Assembly (NCBI GenBank): GCA_041649015.1
Contig: JBAZNU010000002.1
Coordinates: 540,880 to 604,879 of the forward strand
DNA: 64,000 bases
Reading direction: 5' to 3'
Source of the DNA: Ignavibacteria bacterium
GTDB lineage: Bacteria; Bacteroidota; Ignavibacteria; Tepidaquicellales; Tepidaquicellaceae
Both the position numbers and the translations under genes were made by a program. Positions 52,336 to 61,400 of this stretch are shown piece after piece. How positions within the stretch are numbered: position 1 is the stretch's first letter; each line of letters begins with the position of its first letter. The notes beneath the pieces are model-generated. The model was given only the letters and a program-made list of their open reading frames with translations. It was not told where the DNA came from and ran no database searches.

Positions 52336-53474
52336 ATTTGTTTGTTTGAATTATATTTTAATAAAAATGTTTGTTTAAATTCTTTAAATCTGTTAATACT
52401 AATAGCCATTCTTATGTCTTTCATCAGTTTAAGATAAAAACCTAAATTATGTAATGAAGCAAGCTGTGCACCAAGAATTTCTTTTGCCATGAATAGATGC
52501 CTCAAGTACGCAAACGAGAAATTCTTAGAAGTATAAGTTATACATTCATCGTCAATCAGTCTGAAATCGTAAGCATACTTTGCATTCTTGATATTTATCT
52601 CTCCATAAGTCGTAAATATTCTGCCGTGTCTTGCGTTACGCGTCGGCATGACGCAGTCGAACATGTCCACTCCACGTTCAACCGATTCAAGAATATCAAT
52701 TGGTGTACCAACCCCCATCAGATATCTTGGTTTATTAACCGGTAGAATGTCAGTGCAATAATCCGTAAGTTCATACATTAGTTCATTCTTTTCACCGACT
52801 GCGAGACCACCTATCGCACAACCGTCAAAGTCATTTACAAGTAGTTCCTCAATACTTCTTTTCCGCAACTCTTTGAAAGTACTACCCTGTACAATACAAA
52901 ACAATCTTTGTTTGTGACCATACAATGAAGACGTGTTCTTGTAAACTTCAAAACACTTTGATTCCCATTTTATTGTTCGCTCAAGTGCCTTTACTGCTTG
53001 CTTAAAAGCAGCAGGATAAGCAATACACTCATCGAGAGGCATCATTATATCAGAGCCAATAATCCTCTGAGTGTTAATAACACTTTCAGGTGAAAAGTAA
53101 TGTTTAGAGCCGTCAATATGAGAACTAAACTTCACGCCACCATCTTCTACCTTCTTAAGAGAAGAAAGACTAAAAACCTGAAAGCCACCACTATCGGTAA
53201 GAAGACTTCTTTTCCAATTCATAAACTTATGAAGTCCTCCTGCATTCTGTATAATAGAATTTCCAGGCCTAAGATAAAGATGATACGTATTACCAAGAAT
53301 AATACGTGAATCGAGATCTTCAAGTTCGGAATTCTTTATTGCTTTGACTGTTGCGACAGTACCGACTGGCATAAAAACAGGAGTTTCGATTACAGAGTTA
53401 TCTGTTGTAATCATACCTGTTCTTGCTTTAATACCGAGTTCACTGCTATTTGAAAGAACGTTAAAGAACTTCAT
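52332..53474 (-). CDS. tgt: tRNA-guanine transglycosylase lacking two zinc cysteines
   Basis: A 380-residue TIM-barrel enzyme that exchanges G34 for the queuine precursor in GUN tRNAs. Clear marks: 'TPVFMPVGTVATVKAI', 'LLTDSGGFQVFSLSSLKKV' (first catalytic Asp), 'FCIVQGSTFKELRKRSIEEL', 'GCAIGGLAVGE', 'LMGVGTPIDILESVERGVDM' and 'FDCVMPTRNARHG' (nucleophile Asp). The zinc site is incomplete: where characterised enzymes have C-x-C-x2-C...H, this has C311-I-T-Y-T-S316 and His 342, so two of the three Cys are Thr and Ser while spacing is intact. Overlaps yajC; four bases after the GT2 gene. Confidence 0.93.
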   Translation of the reverse strand: MKFFNVLSNSSELGIKARTGMITTDNSVIETPVFMPVGTVATVKAIKNSELEDLDSRIILGNTYHLYLRPGNSIIQNAGGLHKFMNWKRSLLTDSGGFQVFSLSSLKKVEDGGVKFSSHIDGSKHYFSPESVINTQRIIGSDIMMPLDECIAYPAAFKQAVKALERTIKWESKCFEVYKNTSSLYGHKQRLFCIVQGSTFKELRKRSIEELLVNDFDGCAIGGLAVGEKNELMYELTDYCTDILPVNKPRYLMGVGTPIDILESVERGVDMFDCVMPTRNARHGRIFTTYGEINIKNAKYAYDFRLIDDECITYTSKNFSFAYLRHLFMAKEILGAQLASLHNLGFYLKLMKDIRMAISINRFKEFKQTFLLKYNSNKQI

Positions 53475-53477
53475 GGC

Positions 53478-54209
53478 TTATCTGATGGGTTTCCATTCTT
53501 TAGAGACTGACTTCTTAAAAAGAGTAATCCAAATAGAATTTTTTGCCCAATCGAAAAGGACATATAAATATCCAAATTTTCTGTACCGTCTTGGTGATTC
53601 AAAAACCATCAAATCTTTACAGAAACGAATCTTTCCAATTTTATGCAACTTCTTGTACAGCTCAAAATCTTCACCTGCACCAAGTTTTTCATTATAACCA
53701 TTAACCGTTTCGAAAGCTTTTCTTTTAACAATATGACACTCACCTCGAGCCATACCCATAAAAGCAAAATTCAGTAAACGGACATAATTATTGTAAAAAT
53801 AATGAAAAACTTTGTCTCTGAGTTTTTCCTCATCCGGAAACACTTTTACAGGAAACGCAAGAGCGTTAACGTTATCATCTTTAAGATACTCGAGAATCTT
53901 TTCGAAGAAAATATCAATATCTTTAACATAAGTATCAGCGTTAAAAAAAATCAGAACATTACCCGAAGAAGATTTATAACCCATATTTCTTCCTTCGGAA
54001 ATGTTCTGCTTGTAATCCTTACTTGGAATCACAATTTTATCAACCTTGCCTTCGATTATTGAAAGAGTATTATCCGTACTTCCACCATCACTGACTATAA
54101 CCTCAACATCATACTTTGCTTTAACAACATCATCAAACTGTTTAATGGTATTTGCTATCAGCTTCTCTTCGTTAAGTGCAGGAATAATAACACTGATAGA
54201 TTTAGCCAT
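53478..54209 (-). CDS. Glycosyltransferase family 2
   Basis: A 243-residue GT2: 'ISVIIPALNEEKLIANTIKQ', 'VEVIVSDGGSTDNTLSIIEG', 'NISEGRNMGYKSSSGNVLIF' and the metal-binding 'FFNADTYVKDIDIFFEKILE'. A C-terminal hydrophobic-aromatic segment ('YLYVLFDWAKNSIWITLF') may touch the membrane. 'MGMARGECHIVKRKAFETVN' and 'GAGEDFELYKKLHKIGKI' are the acceptor-side blocks of this group. Located between rpmB and tgt with tight spacing, so cotranscribed with housekeeping genes; acceptor unknown. Confidence 0.85.
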   Translation of the reverse strand: MAKSISVIIPALNEEKLIANTIKQFDDVVKAKYDVEVIVSDGGSTDNTLSIIEGKVDKIVIPSKDYKQNISEGRNMGYKSSSGNVLIFFNADTYVKDIDIFFEKILEYLKDDNVNALAFPVKVFPDEEKLRDKVFHYFYNNYVRLLNFAFMGMARGECHIVKRKAFETVNGYNEKLGAGEDFELYKKLHKIGKIRFCKDLMVFESPRRYRKFGYLYVLFDWAKNSIWITLFKKSVSKEWKPIR

Positions 54210-54216
54210 CAGGAAA

Positions 54217-54429
54217 CTATTTGCTCAACAAAGATTTTAATCCTTTTTTATCGAGTGTTTTAATAGCTTCGGTAGAAATTTTCATAGTAACATAGCGTTT
54301 TTCATCTTCAAGCCAGATTCTTTTCTTCTGCAGGTTAGGTAACTGTCTTCTTTTAGACCTGTTGTTTGCATGAGAAACGTTATTACCTGTCATAGGTTTT
54401 TTACCAGTTATTTTACAAACTCTTGCCAT
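54217..54429 (-). CDS. rpmB: 50S ribosomal protein L28
   Basis: A 70-residue basic protein: '[20 protein letters not shown]', then '[20 protein letters not shown]' and '[20 protein letters not shown]'. This is L28 of the Cys-poor type (only one Cys, so no zinc site). A clear AGGAG site precedes the ATG. L33, a frequent neighbour, is not encoded here. Confidence 0.95.
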   Translation of the reverse strand: MARVCKITGKKPMTGNNVSHANNRSKRRQLPNLQKKRIWLEDEKRYVTMKISTEAIKTLDKKGLKSLLSK

Positions 54430-54437
54430 TTTATCTC

Positions 54438-54644
54438 CTATCCTTTATAAGGTTTATAAGAAGATTCATAAACTTTCATGTTTTTATCAAGAAATTTTAC
54501 TGAACCTTTTTCGGTTTTAACTGCTTCGACAAGTCTAACGTTAATAATTCTTGTCTCCTGGTTAGTATCGGGATCGATAACGGTGAAATCATGCTTCCTA
54601 GCAAGTTTTGCCGCTTTATCCGCAAACGATTGTACTTTTGCCAT
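54438..54644 (-). CDS. Conserved-looking 68-residue protein of unknown function
   Basis: I do not recognise this family. The 68 residues are basic and soluble: an N-terminal helix ('[20 protein letters not shown]'), then a probable beta domain ('[20 protein letters not shown]', '[20 protein letters not shown]') and a basic end (SSYKPYKG). It has no Cys, no signal peptide and no membrane helix. It sits eight bases upstream of rpmB and six bases after plsX, inside a yceD-rpmF-plsX-rpmB cluster, so it is surely translated and possibly bound to ribosomes or RNA; that role is inference from position and charge only. Confidence 0.75.
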   Translation of the reverse strand: MAKVQSFADKAAKLARKHDFTVIDPDTNQETRIINVRLVEAVKTEKGSVKFLDKNMKVYESSYKPYKG

Positions 54645-54650
54645 TTTGTT

Positions 54651-55682
54651 TTATTTATTTATTAATTTATTTTCTTTAATTGCTTCTTCAATTTTCTTAT
54701 TTATTTCAAGACGAGAAACCTGTTCAGCCCTGAAAATCATTTTCTTAATAGCATACGGAGTCGATTTTCCATGTCCAATTATTGAGACGCCGTTAACACC
54801 CAGCAGAGGAGTACCTCCCTGCTCCTGATAATCGAACTGCTTAAAAATCTTTTTTAATGTCCCATACATCAAACCCATCCATAATTTTTGGAAAATCCCT
54901 TTGTCAGCATATTCTCTAAAGTTATATTTTAGAAGATCAAGAACACTTTCTGCTAGTTTAATGATAATGTTACCAACAAACCCATCGCAGATAGCAACAT
55001 CAACGGTACCTTTCAGCACATCGCTGCCTTCAATGTTACCTACAAAATTAATGGGAGCTTTTTCAAGCATTTCATAAGCCGAAAGAGAAAGCTCATTACC
55101 TTTTGTCTTTTCCTCCCCAACGCTTAGAAGTCCTACTTTAGGAGTCTTCTTCTTGTAAATATACTCAGCAAAAACAGAACCCATGATAGCATACTCAACG
55201 AGGTGGTCAGGTCTGCAATCAACAGTAGCACCAACATCAAACACAAGAGTTGAGCCCTTGATAGCCGGAAGTTCAGCACCAATTGTTGCTCGACCAATAC
55301 CCTGAATTCTACCGAGACGTAAAGTCGAATGTGAAAGAACGGCGCCAGTATTGCCGGCGCTAACCAATGCATCTGCTTTTTTCTCACGCTGAAGCTTTAA
55401 AGCAACGTTTAAAGATGAATTTGGCTTGGTTTTGTAAACTTCAGCCGGTAAATCATCCATCGTAACATAATCCTCAGAATGAATAACCTTTAGATTATTT
55501 AGAGTTATATTTTTATTTTTTAATACTTCATTGATCTTTTTTTCAGGACCAACGAGAATAACTTCAATATTACTGTTCTCAGCAGCGGCTTCAGCAGCAC
55601 CAAGAACGGGATTAACAGGAGTAAAATCCCCTCCCATAGCATCAACGGCTATACGAATAATTTTATTACCCTCCTGCGGCAT
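54651..55682 (-). CDS. plsX: Phosphate acyltransferase PlsX
   Basis: A 343-residue enzyme turning acyl-ACP into acyl-phosphate for phospholipid synthesis. Blocks: 'IRIAVDAMGGDFTPVNPVLG', 'EDYVTMDDLPAEVYKTKPNS', 'SLNVALKLQREKKADALVSA', 'GNTGAVLSHSTLRLGRIQGI', 'LVFDVGATVDCRPDHLVEYA', 'VGLLSVGEEKTKGNELS' and 'FVGNIEGSDVLKGTVDVAIC'. It follows rpmF by five bases, the classical rpmF-plsX order; fabH does not follow here. Confidence 0.97.
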   Translation of the reverse strand: MPQEGNKIIRIAVDAMGGDFTPVNPVLGAAEAAAENSNIEVILVGPEKKINEVLKNKNITLNNLKVIHSEDYVTMDDLPAEVYKTKPNSSLNVALKLQREKKADALVSAGNTGAVLSHSTLRLGRIQGIGRATIGAELPAIKGSTLVFDVGATVDCRPDHLVEYAIMGSVFAEYIYKKKTPKVGLLSVGEEKTKGNELSLSAYEMLEKAPINFVGNIEGSDVLKGTVDVAICDGFVGNIIIKLAESVLDLLKYNFREYADKGIFQKLWMGLMYGTLKKIFKQFDYQEQGGTPLLGVNGVSIIGHGKSTPYAIKKMIFRAEQVSRLEINKKIEEAIKENKLINK

Positions 55683-55687
55683 TAAAT

Positions 55688-55867
55688 CTATTTCTTAGGA
55701 AGAACAATACTCTTACCATCGTAGAAACCGCATGCAGGACAAATCTGATGACTTGGTTTCATTTCATTGCAATTTGAGCATTTGACAAGAGTAGGAGCGG
55801 CTGCTTTGTAATGCGTTCTGCGTTTTCTACCCCTCGTTTTCGAATGTCTTCTTTTTGGATTTGGCAT
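55688..55867 (-). CDS. rpmF: 50S ribosomal protein L32
   Basis: A 59-residue protein read from the ATG at 55867 to a TAG at 55688-55690. It starts '[20 protein letters not shown]' and carries the zinc ribbon C-x2-C ('[20 protein letters not shown]', Cys 30, 33, 43, 46), then [13 protein letters not shown]. Both the N-terminal basic motif and the ribbon are diagnostic. Between yceD and plsX, the standard context. Confidence 0.96.
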   Translation of the reverse strand: MPNPKRRHSKTRGRKRRTHYKAAAPTLVKCSNCNEMKPSHQICPACGFYDGKSIVLPKK

Positions 55868-55881
55868 TTTAACTTATTTAA

Positions 55882-56382
55882 TTAATTCTTGTTTAATAAT
55901 TTATTCCACACAGGGTTCACTTCCTGTTTAATGTCGATTCTAAGGATATCATTAATATCTTTCTTACAAAATGAGCAAATACCGTTATTATCTTCGGGCA
56001 CATGTCTCATCGGCAAGGAAATTAATATATTTTCCCTTACCACGTTTTTAAGGTCAATGCTGTTCGTTTCCGGAGAAATGAAGAACATATTATCATCATC
56101 GCTCGATTGAATTTCCAGATCATTCTTTGAATACTTGAACACGACATCGAAAACAGTCTCGAGAACATAGTCAAAATCATCAGTACATCTATCGCATGGA
56201 AATATCAAGTCTGCATGGACTTTTATAATAGCATGTATCTGCATATCAGATTTATCCAGCGTAACATCAACATTAATCCCGTCTTTAGGTTTTAAATCAT
56301 TGAGTTCCAGATAATCGACGTTTTCATGAAACTCGTAATCATGCTTACCATCAGCAAGATTCGAAACAATAATCTTCATCAT
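55882..56382 (-). CDS. DUF177/YceD-family protein
   Basis: A 166-residue protein upstream of rpmF, the usual place of YceD (23S rRNA accumulation protein in E. coli and plants). The centre 'IFPCDRCTDDFDYVLETVFD' has the family's C-x2-C and a following acidic stretch; a second Cys pair occurs in 'NNGICSFCKKDINDI', near the end. The N-terminal half is more diverged. Met 1 and Met 2 are adjacent, so the start is either. Transcribed before rpmF with a 14-base gap. Confidence 0.82.
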   Translation of the reverse strand: MMKIIVSNLADGKHDYEFHENVDYLELNDLKPKDGINVDVTLDKSDMQIHAIIKVHADLIFPCDRCTDDFDYVLETVFDVVFKYSKNDLEIQSSDDDNMFFISPETNSIDLKNVVRENILISLPMRHVPEDNNGICSFCKKDINDILRIDIKQEVNPVWNKLLNKN

Positions 56383-56428
56383 ATCAGCTCCATAATTAAC
56401 TTTTTAAAATAGAAAAATAAAACATACT

Positions 56429-56459
56429 TTTGTAAAACAGGAAAAGTTCTGTTTACAAA
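56429..56459 (-). terminator. Possible terminator hairpin after gcvH
   Basis: TTTGTAA(A)ACAG pairs with CTGTTTACAAA across an 8-nt loop with one bulge, about 40 bases after the gcvH stop on the minus strand. The T-rich tail is not immediate, so it may be only a stalling hairpin. Confidence 0.35.
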
Positions 56460-56497
56460 TAATCTATTCAGGAATTAAATTATGATTAAAATTATTA

Positions 56498-56878
56498 TTA
56501 ACCTAAAAGTACTTTGTATGCAGCAGCATCCATTAACGCATCAAGCTCTGCAGGGTTTGCTACTTCAATTTTAAAAAGCCAACCATCACCGTAAGGGTCA
56601 GAATTGACTTTAGAAGCAGCGTCATTAATACCGGAATTTACCTCAGTTATTTTACCAGATAACGGGCTGAAGACCTCTGAAACAGTCTTAACAGCTTCGA
56701 TTGAACAGACAACATCGTTAACTGCTACGGAATCGCCAACTGATTTAGTAAAATCAACGAAAATAATATCGCCGAGTTCTCCCTGTGCATAATCTGTAAC
56801 ACCTACAACAGCAACATTGCCATCAACAATAACATACTCGTGATCTTTAGTGAACTTCAAATTTTCGGGAATATTCAT
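56498..56878 (-). CDS. gcvH: Glycine cleavage system H protein
   Basis: A 126-residue lipoyl carrier of the glycine cleavage system: 'LKFTKDHEYVIVDGNVAVVG', 'VTDYAQGELGDIIFVDFTKS', and the lipoylated Lys in 'VCSIEAVKTVSEVFSPLSGK', then 'ITEVN' and 'SDPYGDGWLFKIEV'. Length and motif spacing are normal. The other system genes (gcvT, gcvP) are not in the window. It is first in the minus-strand yceD-rpmF-plsX group but separated from yceD by 115 bases with a hairpin. Confidence 0.97.
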   Translation of the reverse strand: MNIPENLKFTKDHEYVIVDGNVAVVGVTDYAQGELGDIIFVDFTKSVGDSVAVNDVVCSIEAVKTVSEVFSPLSGKITEVNSGINDAASKVNSDPYGDGWLFKIEVANPAELDALMDAAAYKVLLG

Positions 56879-57082
56879 AATATTAACTAATTTAATAATT
56901 ATACAAAAAGTTCTAAGTATGCAAAAAACATATTTTTAGATACTTAAAACCTTATGAATTTGATATATAACTTAATGTAACAACTATAAATATAATAAAA
57001 ATATGTAGTTTTTACAATTCAAATATTGGGTAGTTTGGGTAACAAGTTCCAGGGCTTTAATTTTTAAAAAAATTGTGATTAG

Positions 57083-57107
57083 ATCCCCGCCAAATGCGAG
57101 CGGGGAT
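57083..57107. repeat. GC-rich palindrome, REP-like
   Basis: ATCCCCGC (57083-57090) and GCGGGGAT (57100-57107) form a perfect 8-bp stem around a 9-nt loop, in otherwise very AT-rich DNA, 13 bases after the stop of the DUF6266-like gene. The flanks (TAG before, GAC after) match the common TAGAT-CCCGC...GCGGG-ATGAC layout of dispersed palindromes in other bacteria. Only one copy is in the window. A weak terminator role is possible. Confidence 0.55.
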
Positions 57108-57120
57108 GACAAAATATTTA

Positions 57121-57906
57121 CTAATAATCGATGATGAATGTTTTATTTGGTTTAACGGGAGGTGGCTCCTGTTTAAATAAACTTTTTTTAGGGATAGAGC
57201 CTTTTATGTATATGCCGCCGCATTCCGCCCATTTTTTCATTGTGTTTACAGGACCCTCGGAAACGATTGCCGGAAAAACGAGAACAGTTTTAAAATCATT
57301 GAGGAAAGGGAAAGAGTTATCGGCAGTATCAAACGTAAAGCGGGATGTACCCGCGGCAGAGATTTTAAAATCATCAACTTTTTCATCGAGATATATAGCT
57401 GCTTTTTTCTGCTCTGATTCAGGATTTACAGGGTCAACGGCATAAATAACAGATACAAAAGTATAGGGCGGTTCAAAATCATGAGTCTGATTCTTGTATA
57501 GTTTATTTATTTCGGGGTGCTGAAATTCGAGAGTAAGTTTATTCTTATCAAGTATCACGTTTTTATTTCTGTAAGTGAAATTAGTTGGAAGAATCCTTGC
57601 TTCAGAGCTAATTCCCCATAGTTTAATATTTCTATGGTTGAATTTGTATATTTTCAGGTTAGAATAAACACCGGGTCTTTTTGAAAGAATCCAAAGTTGT
57701 TTCAATAAAGGAGACTTATTCAGAAAGTTTGCGAAAGCAGATACCTTTGTGAAAAGACTTTCATTTTCCAGTGCTTTATCTGAGAAAGATTTATTGTAAG
57801 TCTCATTAAGCCGGTAAGCAAGAACCTTCTTATTTTTAATACGATATACCATATTCCCTACTTTACCAGAAGGTTTTCCGAGAAGACCACCTTTCATTTC
57901 CGCCAT
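57121..57906 (-). CDS. DUF6266-like protein
   Basis: A 261-residue protein whose start, 'EMKGGLLGKPSGKVGNMVYR' followed by 'IKNKKVLAYRLNETYNKSF', resembles the DUF6266 N-terminus of Bacteroidota (G-x-G-x2-SGKVGN-x-V then an Arg-Gly-like motif and a helix ending in F). The rest, with 'NFTYRNKNVILDKNKLTLEF' and 'VDDFKISAAGTSRFTFDTAD', looks like beta sheets. Function unknown; family members are often found in repeats of paralogues, here there is one. It stands alone between gaps, one holding a palindrome and the other 11-bp repeats, so it is a candidate accessory gene. Confidence 0.5.
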   Translation of the reverse strand: MAEMKGGLLGKPSGKVGNMVYRIKNKKVLAYRLNETYNKSFSDKALENESLFTKVSAFANFLNKSPLLKQLWILSKRPGVYSNLKIYKFNHRNIKLWGISSEARILPTNFTYRNKNVILDKNKLTLEFQHPEINKLYKNQTHDFEPPYTFVSVIYAVDPVNPESEQKKAAIYLDEKVDDFKISAAGTSRFTFDTADNSFPFLNDFKTVLVFPAIVSEGPVNTMKKWAECGGIYIKGSIPKKSLFKQEPPPVKPNKTFIIDY

Positions 57907-57983
57907 AAAAGTAAAATTTAAATTTAAAAATTAATGCGTTTAATAATACCGATAGATAAAGCAATAAGCATTCATCGACGATT

Positions 57984-58071
57984 AATGGGAAGTTAATTGA
58001 AAATTCTGTGAATTACAAGTGGAATTTAAGTGGGCTTGAAGTGGACTTTAAGCGGGGTTTAAGAAACCTTT
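57984..58071. repeat. Tandem array D: degenerate 11-bp units
   Basis: Contiguous 11-mers from 58017: AAGTGGAATTT, AAGTGGGCTTG, AAGTGGACTTT, AAGCGGGGTTT, AAGAAACCTTT. To the left the phase persists in CTGTGAATTAC (58006), AATTGAAAATT (57995) and AATGGGAAGTT (57984, 8 of 11 matching). Rotated, the best units read GTGGAATTTAA and GCGGGGTTTAA, close to array B. Confidence 0.85.
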
Positions 58072-58082
58072 AATTTTTGTTG

Positions 58083-58117
58083 TTATTTGGATATTTACTT
58101 CAAATACATCCAAATAA
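58083..58117. repeat. 10-bp inverted repeat
   Basis: TTATTTGGAT (58083-58092) and ATCCAAATAA (58108-58117) are perfect inverted repeats with a 15-base spacer, 11 bases beyond array D. It could be an operator or a hairpin; nothing links it to a known regulator. Confidence 0.4.
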
Positions 58118-58342
58118 AACAGATTTTTACAAGATTTATTTTATTTAATCTCGCATATTACAATATATAATAATTTTTTATAAATGTCAAGTAAATTAAA
58201 TAATTATTTCAAAGAAAGCAGTGGGTAACAAATAATGTAACCATGTGAGTTGAAAAAAATGATGACAGTTTAAAAAGAGTAGAAAATTAAAATGGAGTCC
58301 TATTGTAAAATTCAGTAGATTATATGTTTAGTTTAAAAATAT

Positions 58343-58371
58343 AAAAACCCGCGAATGTCTCGCGGGTTTTT
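58343..58371. terminator. Rho-independent terminator of the beta-helix cargo gene
   Basis: AAAAACCCGCGA (58343-58354) and TCGCGGGTTTTT (58360-58371) form a perfect 12-bp stem with a 5-nt loop. It lies 39 bases after the stop of the minus-strand cargo gene; A and T tracts on both sides make it usable in either direction. Confidence 0.85.
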
Positions 58372-58409
58372 GTTTGTATATTTAAAAATATTGGATTATT
58401 TATTTCCAA

Positions 58410-61400
58410 TTATTTTACAAGCACCATACGCTTTACGCTTGAAAAATCACCTGATTGGATTTTATAGAAGTAAACACCGCTGCTGAGATTAGAACCGTTG
58501 AAATCAACGGTGTAATATCCTGCCTGCTTTACTTCGTTTACAAGTGTCTTAATTTCTCTACCCGTGATGTCATAGATTTTCAGAGATACGAAACCCTGCT
58601 TCGGCAACGCAAAGTTTATCTTTGTGTTTGGATTAAATGGGTTCGGATAGTTCTGAGAAATACTATACTCGTCAGGGACTATATTGCTAAATGTTGCAGA
58701 TTCCTTGTTTTCTTCTGTTTTTGTGAGCAGAATGTCTTCAATTTGCTTTCTGTCTTTTTCTTCTCTCGTTAAAGATTTTGAAGTACGCATTATGGAAACA
58801 GCTTTCATCTTTGCTTCATCGTATTTCGATTTTATTCTTGCTATTTCCTGTTTTGCGGTTTCATTGCTGTTAGTTCTTGAAGCTGCATCTTTCTCAATCT
58901 TTGAGAATTTTTCTGCTTTTGTTCTATCAAATGATTTCTTTACCATTTTCTTCACAGGGTCGTCGTCAATCTTTCTGTCTATTCTCTTTTTCAATTTCTT
59001 ATAGTACTCTTCCTGTGTCATGTTTTCTTCCTTGCTTGAAATTCCACCCGAGCCGTTCATCAGGTCTTCTATTTCAGCATAATCATAGCTTGCGAGAAAA
59101 CTTAAATATTCGTCGGGATGGTAAAGTGCTATGAATTCATACCCCGACATTGCTTCGTAATATTTGGAAATTGACGCCAGACACATCACTGTAATATTGT
59201 AAGCGTTTAAATTGAATTCATCGCTGTACAGACCTGATGCAATCTTTGAATCAAGGAAGTATTTCAAGTCGGAATACAAAATATCGTGTGATGTTTGATT
59301 TCTTGAGGTATCAAGCTTCTGGTAACATTCATACAGGCTGTACAAACATTCTTCTGTGTATACACTTTGGGGGTGAAGATTAATTAATGTCTTAAATGTT
59401 GAAACCGCTCCGTAATTATCGTCGTTCAGCTTTTTTTCAATAGCGGATGAGTATAAACCTTCATCCTCTTCGGGCTGATATCCGGAGTTATTGTCAGTTC
59501 TATACAAAGTATCATAGAATCCATTTCCAAGGTCATCAATTTGCCATATTGTTCCTGCATCAGTTGAAATACTACAATTAATATATGAACCTGCGTAATA
59601 CGGTGTTACAACAGTAGTATCCGAATAATAGTCTCTTAAGGATGAGCTCGGGTTATGGCTGCCATTAAAACAATTGTTTCTTACATAATATACACCTGAG
59701 GGTTCGTTTATTCGCCCCTGCAAATGATAATTGTAATAACCTTTCGAAAAATAATTTTGACCCCAGTCCAGTACGACATTTCCATTGTTGTAATAGATAT
59801 TTCCGTTAGAAGAACTGGTTAATGTGTTTTTGCCGCCTCTCCATACCCAACCTCCGTCAGTGGTGGTTGATATAGGAGCGAAATACGGATATGAATCATT
59901 ATTCGTTAGGTTCATTATATATGAATAAAACGAGTTTGAAAGCACGTCAGGATTTGCCTGTAAAAGGTCAAGATTCTTCCCGGAGTTGTTTGAAAAAGTG
60001 TTATTTTTTATATTTCCGTGTGATAGTCTGTATACAACATTTGTGTTTGATACATTACCGTAACAATTATTGTATTTAAAATTAATATGCGGGTAAGAAT
60101 TTGTGAACGAAATAAGGGCTGCGGATACAACCCCGTTTGAGATTTCATTTCCCATAACATTGACTGCATAAGTTGGAGAAGCAGACTCTTCGTTGCCTTC
60201 GTTTGTATAATACCGCATAAGAATACCTAATCCCTCACCCTGCATCATATATATATGATTGTTTGAAATGGTTATGTTGTTTGTATTTTTTGTTTCGATT
60301 ACGTAGTGACAGATTGCATCGGTATAGAATGTGTTATTACTAATATTCTTAAAAGCTTCGTAATATCCCGCATCAGTATTCTTCACGAATATTGAACTCA
60401 TAAGGTTATTAAACGTACAATTTGTAATGGAAGTCTGCTCACCAGCATTTTCAAGAACTATTCCTCTACCGTGGCTGCCTTGAGCAGAGGAAATGGCGCT
60501 TCCATTTGCAATCAGGTATGCTCCGTTCTTGAATTCAATTTTTGCGTTCTCGCCAAGCTGGACGATGGAGTTGGGATTAAGTTTTAAGTATGTTCCTGCA
60601 CCGTCGAATGTTACAGTGGTGTTGTTTCCAACTTTTAATCTTGCATAGCCATCTATTTCAACATGCCCGCTATTATTAATAGTATGCGATGTCCCTAAAT
60701 ATGATAACTCGGAGTTTTGAAAAATATGCGAAAAAGAATTCGGACTCCAGTTCATTATAGCACCATAATCTAAAATTGTACCACCATAACATGTATTCAG
60801 TTGTGCTGCAGTTTCTTTTATAAAAACTGAACTCGCAGACAAAACAAGTGTATCTCCGTTGTCAGAGTATTGATTGTATCCGCTAATCCAAAACCTTTTA
60901 TCGGGCTTAAGAATTATTGTGTCTCCCGGTAAGACATTTATTTTTAAACCTACAATATCTATGTAATTGGGATCATATGAGAAATAAGCAGGAGTAACAT
61001 AAGTGTTTTTTTCGCTGTTTTCTCCAGATGGAATTGGCGGATTTGAAAAATATGGGAAGAAAACTGAGGCACTATCTATTGTGTTATATCCGTATTTATC
61101 TGATAAACCGGTATAATTATAAACCGTATCAAAAATTACCTTTGTCCCAAGTTCGAGCTCTCTAATACTATTATCAATCATTGCACGCGGTGAAATTGGA
61201 AACGGTGTTGTTCTGGCATAAAAGTTTTTTTCCATCGGATTATCCTGACCCAGAATCACTTTCCAAAGTTTATATTCTTTGCTTGGTTTTCCATTTGCTA
61301 ATGAATCCCATGTTGCTATAGTATCTATTGCTATTTCAACAGAATCGTTGTGTTTTTTGCTGAATAATATTCTTCTATTCAAAGGACTTTCAGAAAGATA

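Larger units (their letters stand above)
57907..58409. other. 503-bp gene-free region
   Basis: Between the DUF6266-like gene and the next type IX cargo gene. It holds the 11-bp array D (57984-58071), a perfect 10-bp inverted repeat (58083-58092 with 58108-58117) and the terminator at 58343-58371. I see no promoter I would defend and no small open frame with a ribosome-binding site. Confidence 0.7.
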
